Positions 56,055 to 64,000 of a stretch of 64,000 nt of DNA are shown here, piece after piece. The first letter of the stretch is position 1. Each line of letters starts with the position of its first letter. The notes beneath the pieces were generated by a model that made no database searches, was not told where the DNA came from, and saw only the letters and a program-made list of their open reading frames with translations. The DNA comes from Prorocentrum cordatum (taxonomy: Eukaryota; Sar; Dinophyceae; Prorocentrales; Prorocentraceae). The position numbers were made by a program, and so were the translations under genes. The stretch lies in NCBI GenBank assembly GCA_963575745.1, contig CAUYUJ010008591.1, positions 226,788-290,787 on the forward strand, read 5' to 3'.

Positions 56055-56225
56055 GGAGGAGGAGGAGGAGGAGGAGGAGGAGGAGGAGGAGGCGGAGGCG
56101 GAGGAGGAGGAGGAGGAGGAGGAAGAGGAGGCCAGAGGAGGAGGAGGAGGAGGAGGAGGAGGAGGAGGAGGAGGAGGAGGAGGAGGAGGAGGAGGGGGAG
56201 GAGGAGGAGGAGGAGGAGGGGGAGG
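56055..56225. repeat. (GGA)n tract
   Basis: 170 bp of GGA/GGC/GAGGA purine repeat upstream of the kinase. A short coding-like minus segment (LVEAEVLVPRDAKTIKQNET) follows at 56260-56470 but is not assignable. Confidence 0.95.
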
Positions 56226-57169
56226 GGTGCGGCGTGGCGGATTTTACATCCGTGCTTGACTTTTGCATTCGTCCTGTGCTGGGTGCGTCTTCATTCAAGC
56301 TACCTCCAGGTATTTGCCGATATGGATTACAACGTGCTTGCATTGCAGTCACAGTAACACTGTTCTGCAATACGAACCAGCAGTCCCGTCGGAACTTCTC
56401 AGGTGTTTCGTTTTGCTTGATTGTTTTCGCATCACGCGGGACCAGTACCTCGGCCTCCACGAGTTGCCCCAATACGGTATTGAAGGATATGGGTTAGCTT
56501 TCGTTCGCGTTGTTCGCGGGCGTCCGCGGGATTCGCTTTCCCCGGTCTACTTCGCGTGGTCGTGTGGGTTCTGCTGGTGACGAGTCTCCTTCGTGTCCTC
56601 AACGTGGCTGGCTTGGCGGATTGCCTGTATACCAGTGTCGTGTAAAACATGTTTGGGCTTCTTCGCGCACTGGTGCATGAACGTGAACTTCCAGGGGCGC
56701 CGTGGGGAGGTGTGGTCTGCTTGAGCTATCCTCTGCTTGATGCACTGAAGGAGGAGGGGGAGGAGGAGGAGGAGGAGGAGGAGGAGGAGGGATGAGGAAG
56801 ATGAGGAGGGGGAGGAAATGAGAAGGATGCGGAGGACAATCAGGGGAGTGATGTTTCAGAGGAGGGAACACAATAAGATGAATACGGGGTAAGGGAGAGG
56901 GGGAGGGGAGGGGGATGAGAGGGAGAGGAAGACTAGCTCCTCCTCTTCCTGCTGGTGGCCCTCCTTTTCCTCCTCCAGGTCCTCCAGGCAGATAGGGATG
57001 AGGAGGACAGGGAGGAGAAGGAAGATGAGGGATGATGGGGATGAGGCGGAGGCAGGGGTGGGAGGAGGAGCGGGAGAAGGAGGAGGAGGAGGAGGAGGAG
57101 GAGGATGAGGAGGATGAAAAGGAGGAGCAAGGGGAGGAGAAGAGCAGCGGAAAGAGGGGGGGGCGGGCG

Positions 57170-57308
57170 ATCGGACCGGGAGCTCCTTGCTCCCCGCGAC
57201 CGGGGCTCCGAAACACTGCGAGCCCGCTTCGAAAGAGGCGCCCGTGCTTCCTGCGCCGGCTTCGGCCTTCGCCGTCAGCCGCCGCTGCTGCGGCTTGGAC
57301 GCCCGCAT
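57170..57308 (-). CDS. Candidate upstream exon with ATG
   Basis: On the minus strand an ATG after TGCAAG opens MRASKPQQRRLTAKAEAGAG and continues through SFEAGSQCFGAPVAGSKELP, with strong GC-rich codon bias. It is flanked by GGA (57062-57115) and CCT (57470-57550) tracts, as the kinase exons are. It could be the N-terminus of the kinase or of an unrelated gene. No kinase motif is present. Confidence 0.3.
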
Positions 57309-57823
57309 CTTGCATGTGATGGTGGTGTTGTGGAAGGCTGGACGCTGGTCCACCCTGGGCTGCTTCACAGTCTGGATTTCACCGCAGCGTGCATGATGCT
57401 GGCGTGGGTGTTGATGTCGTGTGTCTCTCTTGCCGTCGCTGTCGCGAAGAGCTTTCCCCCTACTTCTTCCCCTCCTCCTCCACCTCCTCCTCCTCCTCCT
57501 CCTCCTCCTCCTCCTCCCTCCTCCTCCTCCTCCTCCTCCTCCTCCTCCTCCCCCTGCTCCTACTCACCCTGCTCCTGCTCTTGCCCTATTCTCGCGCTGC
57601 GCCTTATCCAGCTCATCCGCTGTACCCTCTGCTGCTGTCCGCGCCTCAGCCCCTCCGCAGAACAAGTGTGCACCACACGGCGGGGAAAGGGATGTGATGT
57701 GGGGTGTGGGGCGAGGGGGAGGGAGGAGCGACGGTCTGCCTGGTTGCCAGGCAATACTTTCACTTCGTGTTGCGCTAAGTCAGCTGTGAAGCCACAGCAC
57801 GCCCTCACGATCCGTCTCCTGGC

Positions 57824-57946
57824 CATCGCTCGGACGTCCATTCCCTGTGCTTTGTTCGGTGTCGATCGTAGTTTTTTCCCGCCAAATGATCAAGGATGCT
57901 CCTCGAGAATCCTCGCCGGCGAAAAAATGCACACGTCCGAACGATG
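57824..57946 (+). mobile_element. MITE A, copy 4
   Basis: 123 bp, ends CATCGCTCGGACGT and ACGTCCGAACGATG (one mismatch). Same internal landmarks, slightly diverged in the T-rich part. Confidence 0.9.
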
Positions 57947-57959
57947 CCAAGTCCCTTCA

Positions 57960-58400
57960 CGCTTCATCAGCTCCTCGTGCACGGGTGCGTCCGAGGTCAG
58001 TCTGGCAGCAGGCTTGGTACGGGGCCTGCACCCCTGGACGCTCACCGTCAACCTTCTGCGCCTGGATCCATTCTGCTTTGCACTGCCTGCCGTTCCCCAC
58101 GGCACTTTGACATCCAACGCGCAGCCTGCGTGTGCACCTCGCTCAACTTATTGGAGTATGTGGATTGTGCGTGAGGGGTCAACATGTTCAAACACATGCG
58201 TCCTCGGCACGGCTGTTAGTACGCGCCACCTTGCGCAGGATAGCTCGCTTGGTCTACAAATTGATGGTGTATTGCCACCTTGGGCGCGCCCGCTTGTGAC
58301 AGCTCCCTCTTTGACAGGTCCATCGTCGAATGGCTGCTGCGCAATCATGTGCGTGTTATCCAGTGGACTACCATTGTGATGTACGCGACGCTATAACACC
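57960..58400 (-). pseudogene. Coding-like remnant, unrecognised
   Basis: The minus strand reads ARWRVLTAVPRTHVFEHVDP and, in the next stretch, LDVKVPWGTAGSAKQNGSRR, with a stop between them. Composition is coding-like. Interrupted to the left by MITE A copy 4. No family recognised. Confidence 0.25.
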
Positions 58401-58701
58401 TATTCCTCTTGAGCGAGCAAAGCAAGACAATGCCACGACTGGTGCCCTGTGACAGAAGTCGTGTAGCATCGTCCGCACACGGGGTTCGGGTATCCGCGTC
58501 CGTGCGTTTGCGCGTCCGCGCTTGCGCCTTCGCCAAGTGCGACCCTCGCGTTCGCCAAGTCACGTGACCGTGGCGCGCGATTGCAACACTTGCAGCAACG
58601 GCAGCGGCGGCGGCCTGCACCCCTCCTAACTGCGGCCAGACATTGTTGGATAACGTGTCGCTGCGGCGGCCCCCGCGACGCGCCATGCCCTGCGAGCGGA
58701 T

Positions 58702-58828
58702 AGCGTGTCGCTCCGCCTGGCGGGGTGGGAGGCTGGAAAAGGCTCGGGACGTCGACGCTTCGGAACGGGAAAGTGGACAGCGTGTCGCGGCGAAGCGTGG
58801 TGGGCCAGAACTTGCGGAGCGACACGCT
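58702..58828. mobile_element. MITE C with AGCGTGTCGCTCCGC ends
   Basis: 127 bp. The left end AGCGTGTCGCTCCGC pairs with the right end GCGGAGCGACACGCT, a perfect 15-bp inverted repeat. A partial relative is at 19596-19641. An additional TGTCGC end lies at 58650, so two nested ends may exist. Confidence 0.8.
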
Positions 58829-58929
58829 ACCCGAAAGTTCCCGACCGTACCCTCGCTACCCTTGCTCACTCGTCCCTCCCTTTCTCTTCGCCTCCTGGCT
58901 CGCCCACCAAGTACAGCCCCAAAACAACA

Positions 58930-60130
58930 ACACAGATTCCAAAGACGGCACCAGGAGGGCCCAAAGACAGCCCAAAAGCCCCCCCTAAGAGAGCTCCAGA
59001 GGAGAGCTCCTGAGTGGGGGAATTTCCGATACGACCCCCGATTCAGCCAAGGCCACCAAAATCGGCGGGGAGCCTGGGTGAGAAATGAGAAGGGGCGGGC
59101 CTTCTCAAAAGGCTCGGAAGTCCCCTGGCCTTCTGAGGAGTGCGGTCTAAGCTCTCCCCGAAGGCACAGACAAGCTCTCCGAAGGCGCGAGAGCCTCTGA
59201 GAAGCCTCGCCGCCTTCTGAGAAGACCTTCTCCTCCTCACTTGCCCCCCTCGCTCGCCGCCGACAGTAAACCGCCAGAAACTTCTAATGCCCCCCCAGAG
59301 ACGCATCCTGGAGGCCGCGGGAGGGCCCTAAAAATGCCACCAGAAGACGCCCCGGAGGGAGGCCTTCCAAGACACCCCAAGAAGCCTCCCAAAGAGGTGT
59401 GCTGTCCACGACCCAGTTTGGCCCCAAGGGTGCCCCAAGAACCCATCGAGGAGCCCCCTCCTCCTCCTCCTCCTCCTCCTCCTCCTCCTCCTCCTCCTCC
59501 TCCTCCTCCTCCTCCTCCTCCTTCTCGCTGGTCACGATCACACCAACAGGTAGCAACAGTGCTGCAGCACGGTGTCACTCCAGAGGCCCTCCTGGGATGT
59601 CTTGGGAACAATTTGGAGCCATCTTGGGGCCATCTTGGGTCAACTTAGGCAATTGTTTGGGCTGGGCCGTCTCGGAACCTTTTGAAGCCCTCTCCGACGC
59701 ATGTGGAACCGAAAAAACAAGAAAGAAAGGGGAAGCCTTCAAGAACCCACGGGAATGTGTCAGCTTGGGCAATCTCGGATTCATATTTCCGCCTCTGCGA
59801 AGTATCTTACAGCCTCTCGCGATACTCGTGGGGTCTTTCCAGCCACCTTGGGATATCTCGGGGGCCTCTTGGGCCGTCCTCGCGGATTCCTCAAGCCATC
59901 TTGGGCCGTCTGGCCAAACTCTTGGAGCCTTCTTGAGCCGTCTTGGACGTTCTCACGGGCCCCTGGAGGGGGGCCCTGGAGGTACTCCGAAAGGGCCGCA
60001 AACTGGTATGTGTAACTCTTTTTTTCGCCCTATCTTTCTCCTTAGGTTTCGTCCGCCGTTTTCGACACCTTTCGGTGAACATGCGGGCTGTTTTCGGGGC
60101 CTCTGGACGCCCTCCTAAGGCCCTCCTGGC
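58930..60130. repeat. ~10.5-bp arrays, foldback F copy 3 and CCT tract
   Basis: CCAAGACGGC-type units at 58930-59010 and 59283-59450, and inverted units (CTTGGGCCGTCTTGG) at 59580-60130 with an AT-richer core near 60005-60080. Foldback F copy 3 occupies 59068-59265 and a pure CCT run 59455-59520. Opposite unit orientation on the two sides of the CCT run makes the whole block an inverted repeat. Confidence 0.75.
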
Positions 60131-60712
60131 TGGTGCTTGGAGGTTGTCGGGCCCTGGAAGGCCGTATGAGACCCCTCTCTTCGCTGCCCTCTACGAGTGC
60201 AGGCCGGCCAAGATCGTCGCATTGTCTTGCCAATCTGTGAGCCTAAAATATAGAAGTCGATCGTGCTCTTACTGACACTCTTTTCTTCTTATCATTATTA
60301 ATATTGTTTCTTCTTCTTCTTCCACCATGCCTCCCAAAGTCTGGTCGAGGTCATGACACCCTGCCGCTTGTGCATCAACGCCACCACGTTCGGCAACAGT
60401 TGGGCGGCGGCGGCTGCCGCCCCGAGGGGCGTTCAGCCGAAGAAATACTGCGAGCGCAGGGGCCAAGCACACTACGGTAGCTTCGTGCGGCGTCGGCGCG
60501 CGCAAAGGTCGTTGACACCGTGCCGATCGTTCAACCTTGAACCGGTCGCGGCCCCGATCGTTCAAGGTTGAATTCCGTCGGGTCCCGTGTCGTTACCGTG
60601 CCCCTCAATGCTTCCGCGCCGTTCTATCGTTCGGAGATAAACCTTGGCCGCCTTCGCCGGCGTCGCTGGCGCGCCATCGCCGCATGAACCTACCGTACCT
60701 CCGAAGACTTGC

Positions 60713-60819
60713 CATCGCTCGGATGTCCAAACCCTGTGCGTGCAGAAGCTTCGTGCGCCTCTCGCTCGCAAGATGGCCCGAGATGCTTCTCGATTGTTCC
60801 AGCACGCGTCCGAACGAGG
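60713..60819 (+). mobile_element. MITE A, copy 5 (diverged)
   Basis: Left end CATCGCTCGGATGT, right end CGCGTCCGAACGAGG. CCCTGTG, CTTCGTGCG and GATGCTTCTCGAT-like landmarks remain, but the T-rich part is replaced. Confidence 0.7.
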
Positions 60820-61179
60820 CCAAGAAGATATCCCCCTCCCCCAGGGGGCGGGACTCTGAGGGCGCCTCTGCCTGTAACGGCTCCCCCCCCCCGGGGCCCC
60901 GCCCACTCCGGCCGCCTGAGGCCCCGCCCGCTTTTGCCCTGTCTCCCCAATTAGTGCTGTGCGCGGCCCGCTTAGCATCTATCGGAAGAGGTTCGCTCTC
61001 GCCCCGCAGATCAAAAACTGTAACTGCTCCCCCACCCCCAGACATGAAGCAGGAAGTCGGATAAGGCAGATTGGGTTCGGTCCCGCCCAGAGGACAGCAG
61101 AAGACAGCAACACACATGGCGATCCTTGCAGTCGCTTGAGGTAGATCGGGATCTAGGGAATCAGGAATACCCACTTTCG

Positions 61180-61598
61180 GAGGCGAGCCCGGGGGGGAAA
61201 ATGAGAAGGAGAAGGCCTTCGCAGAAGCCTCGGAAGTCCCCCAGCCTCCCGGGAAGTGGTCTAAGCCTTCCCCGATTTTAAACAAGTGATGATAATATTT
61301 CAGAAGATTCGAGGGCTTCTGAGAAACACCGCCACCTTCTGAGAATGCCTTCTCCTTCGCATTTCCCCCCCCCCACTCGCTCGCCGCAGACATTTGACCT
61401 CAGCCCGTGTCCCTCCAAGCGCTCGTGGCTCGAGCCAGGGGCTCGAGCCAACATGCGAGCGGATGGGCAAACAGGACGGCGCAGGCATGAGCTTCCGGCA
61501 GTCCGCGCGGATTTCCTCGACTCGGCGCTGGGCCCCCTCCTTGGGGCGCGGAGCGCCGTCAGGGGGGCCCAGCGCCGATCCAGGGAATCCACGCGGAG
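61180..61598. mobile_element. Foldback F copy 4 and foldback D copy 2
   Basis: 61180-61390 repeats the GGGGGGAAAATGAGAAGGAG...CTCCTTCGCATTTCCCCCC inverted ends of family F. 61501-61598 is the reverse-oriented homolog of 19089-19204, with ends GTCCGCGCGGATTTCC and GGAATCCACGCGGAG. Confidence 0.7.
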
Positions 61599-61729
61599 CC
61601 CGCAGACGTCTGCCCGTGCCGCTGCTTCTGCTTCGAGCGCTGATGATGGAGGCAGACCGCTGCGAGCCCGCCCGACCCGCCCGCCGCGCCCCGCCCGTCA
61701 GGGTGCGCCCGCCCTCGGGGGGCGTTGTC

Positions 61730-62150
61730 GCGATCGTTGCCCTCAACGCGGTCGCCGTTGTCGAAACCGCTGTCGTCGTCGTCCTCGTCGTCGGCGTCGT
61801 CGTCCTCGCCAACCTCGACGACGTCGTTCTCATGGTCGTCGTCAATGTCGACGTCGTCGCCGCCCTCCCAAACCTCGACGGCGTCGCCCTCGTAGTCGTC
61901 GTCGAGGTCTTCGACGTCGTCGCCGTCGTCGTTCTCGTCGTCATCGTCGTCGTAGCCGTCGTCGTCCTCGTCGTCGTTGTCGTCGCCGCCTCCGTCGCCG
62001 CCATCGTCATCGTCGTGGTCGTCGTCGTTGACTTCCTCGCTTTCGACGTCGTCGTCGCCGTCGTCGTCGCCGTCGCCGTCGCAGTCGTCGCCGTCGTCGC
62101 TGACGTCGTCGCTGTCGACGTCGTCGTCGTTCTCGTCGTCGTCGTCGGGG
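61730..62150. repeat. (GTC)n array
   Basis: 420 bp of degenerate GTC/GTCGTC repeats. Poly-Val and poly-Asp ORFs here are artefacts. Confidence 0.9.
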
Positions 62151-62299
62151 GCGGCGGCTCCTTGAGGTGGCCCGGGAACTCCGTGCCCTCGACGGGGCGG
62201 GACGTGGGCGGCAGCGAGCACGAGGGCTCGCCCGCCGGGGCACCGGCGGCGCCTCCCGCGCCCTTTCTCCGCGCGTGTGCCCTCCGGCCCCTGACGACT

Positions 62300-62585
62300 C
62301 CTCCCTCCTCCCCCCCCTCCTCCCTCCTCCCCCCCCCTCCCTCCTCCCTCCTCCTCCACCTCCTCCACCTCCTCCTCCTCCTCCTCCTCCTCCTCTTCCT
62401 CTTCTTCTTCATCTTTTTCCTCCTCTTCCTCCTCCTCCTCCTCCTGTTCCTCCTCCTCCTCCTCCTCCTCCTCCGCCCCCCCCCTCCCTCCTCCCTCCTC
62501 CCTCCTCCTCCTCCTCCTCCTCCTCATCCTCCTCCTCCTCCTCCTCCTCCTCCTCCCTCCTCCTCCTCCCTCCTCCTCCTCTTCT
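62300..62585. repeat. (CCT)n tract
   Basis: About 285 bp of CCT with CTT and CCCCC interruptions. Confidence 0.95.
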
Positions 62586-62599
62586 TCTGCGAGATCCGA

Positions 62600-63320
62600 A
62601 CGAATGCGAGAGCTAATGTGCGCGGCGCAGAGGAGAGGGACCCATTTCGAAAACTAGACGCACCTATCCGTGCAGCCGCTGGAGAGGTTCAAGGCTTGTC
62701 TGCGCGGCGCAGGGAGAGCGCCGACGCGAAGACCACCCGCCCTCCGTCCGTGCAACTTAACTGTTGTGGGCTTGCAACGAGATGTTCGATCCGAGTGGTC
62801 AGCCTTTCAAGGTCCTGGGAACCGCATCCTACCCCGAACGAGTGCATCGGCATGGCGCCCTGGTATTTGACCAAATCAAAATGTACACAGGATCTAGAAT
62901 GGCAGATTCCTCGGGCCGGATCTCTTGTCGGGGCTCGATGTCGGAACATCCAAGACGGATGCGCTTGGCGCCAACCAGAGATTCCAGCTTGGAAGAGGAT
63001 TCCCCCCTCCCACCGGTGAACCCGCTGGAATAGTTTAGGACCCGTGTGCACGGCACCCGACAACAACTGAATGGTTTACAGTCGAGGCGTTGACCTAAGG
63101 AACCCGAAATAAGGAACGAGGCCCCTTTTTCCCATCAGTGAAGGTTCGATTTCCCATCGAAAACCTGAGGAAAACCTAGGGCAAGCTGTGAAACAATCAA
63201 GGAACACGGAGCCCCTCCCCAACGAAAAGGGTTCCTTCTTCAGGGCCCCGACTGTAAGACTAACGTGCGCGGAGCCCGAGAACAACTCTGAAACAGTTCA
63301 GCCTCCACCGTGTGCCTCTC
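62600..63320 (+). repeat. Satellite-related pieces
   Basis: Segments with AATGTGCGCGGCGC, GAAGACCACCCGCCCTCCGT and AACGTGCGCGGAGCCCGAGAAC resemble the 32360-33450 unit. Between them is sequence with no gene I can support. 63330-64000 also shows only a short GATGACGACGG-type repeat at 63520-63660. Confidence 0.55.
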
Positions 63321-64000
63321 AGAACCTCTGGATCTGCCAGGGCGTACACGGTGAGGGCGTCTCGAGCGACACGCCGGGCCCACCCCAGCACGCATGGTGA
63401 TGCGTCGTGGGAGAGAGGTTCGCTAAGGAGAAGGATGGAGGAAGAGAAGGATGAGAGCGAGAATGACTGATTATGCTATGTGCGAGGGGGGAGAAAGGGG
63501 AAGGGGCGCACGGGGTGGAAGAGGACGAGGAAAATGATAATGACGATGATGAGGGAGGAAAGATGGATAGTGATGGTGACGAAGAAGAAGGACATCAATG
63601 ATGAAGACGACGGCGATGACGACGGCAACGACGACAACACGGAGCGACAACAACAACGAAAGAGTAAAACGCGACTGGCCGAATGGCTGAATACGTTAGT
63701 GTGAGCAAGTCTCAGGCGGGAGCCGTTGTTGTTCTTCTTCGGGGGCCAGGGGCCCAATATGAGCCGCAAGACTCTCCATAGTAAAAACCAGGGTGCGAGC
63801 CCTGGGAGGAACACTTCAATTGAAAAGCACGAGGGGCTCGGAGGGGATCCACAATAGTTCTCATCTGCGAACGAAAATCCAACAGCAGTCCGCATTGCGG
63901 GGCCCCACTTCGGCCGCACAGCAAGGAGCAGTAAATTACTCTTCGGCCTTTTCCTGTATTCCTGCCATCTGGGGCTCTGCGAAGTCCCCCCCCCCACCCT

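Noticed and set aside
63670-63730. Possible tRNA start (GGCTGAATACG)
   Set aside because: No acceptor-stem pairing or anticodon arm could be drawn.

Overview
The window looks like nuclear DNA of a dinoflagellate, most like a large, GC-rich, intron-rich genome such as Prorocentrum. This is inferred from exon-by-exon GC and GA splice donors alongside GT, exons of 43-127 bp separated by introns of 0.5-14 kb, decayed non-LTR and copia-like retroelements of a type I associate with dinoflagellates, many short inverted-repeat elements, and huge (GGA)n/(CCT)n tracts. No bacterial gene, operon, rRNA, tRNA or CRISPR array was seen. Bases 6401-6500 are an assembly gap.

The backbone is one minus-strand gene for a TEY-type MAP kinase. 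Eight exons lie in the correct order of kinase subdomains from 55467 down to 398: glycine loop and VAVK lysine (55370-55467), helix C glutamate (49677-49719), subdomains III-V (39831-39939), VIa up to the HR of HRD (30425-30486), DLKPAN to DFG (29813-29879), TEY and APE (18734-18790), IX (5054-5151) and X (398-524). Together they give 661 coding bases over 55 kb. The C-terminus lies beyond the left edge, the N-terminus is not firmly placed, and one short piece before VIa is unresolved.

Everything else sits in the introns or upstream of the kinase. From left to right: a TIR element with 11-bp internal repeats (1730-1935); an 860-bp GGA tract (5662-6525); LINE-1, minus strand and frameshifted, with ORF1, endonuclease, RT, zinc and RNase H segments (6605-13569); coding-like coiled-coil and Cys-rich segments (14119-15650); a field of foldback elements and trinucleotide arrays (16.9-28.9 kb); a nested gene end resembling the BPA1-like helical family (30967-31415); an 88-100 bp satellite (32360-33450); a zinc-finger retroelement module (36719-38400); LINE-2, plus strand and of lower GC, with endonuclease, RT, zinc finger, a downstream domain and an intron-like insertion (41844-46760); two unrecognised plus-strand ORFs (46873-47289, 47822-48550); arrays with about 10.5-bp period; a copia-like gag with CCHC knuckle (52609-54990); and upstream repeats (55.5-64 kb).

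The most interesting signals are the giant kinase gene with mixed GT/GC/GA donors, purine/pyrimidine tracts lying within about 100 bp of nearly every kinase exon, a five-copy ~120-bp MITE with 14-bp TIRs, and a 170-bp GT-AG insertion in LINE-2 whose removal restores the reading frame.
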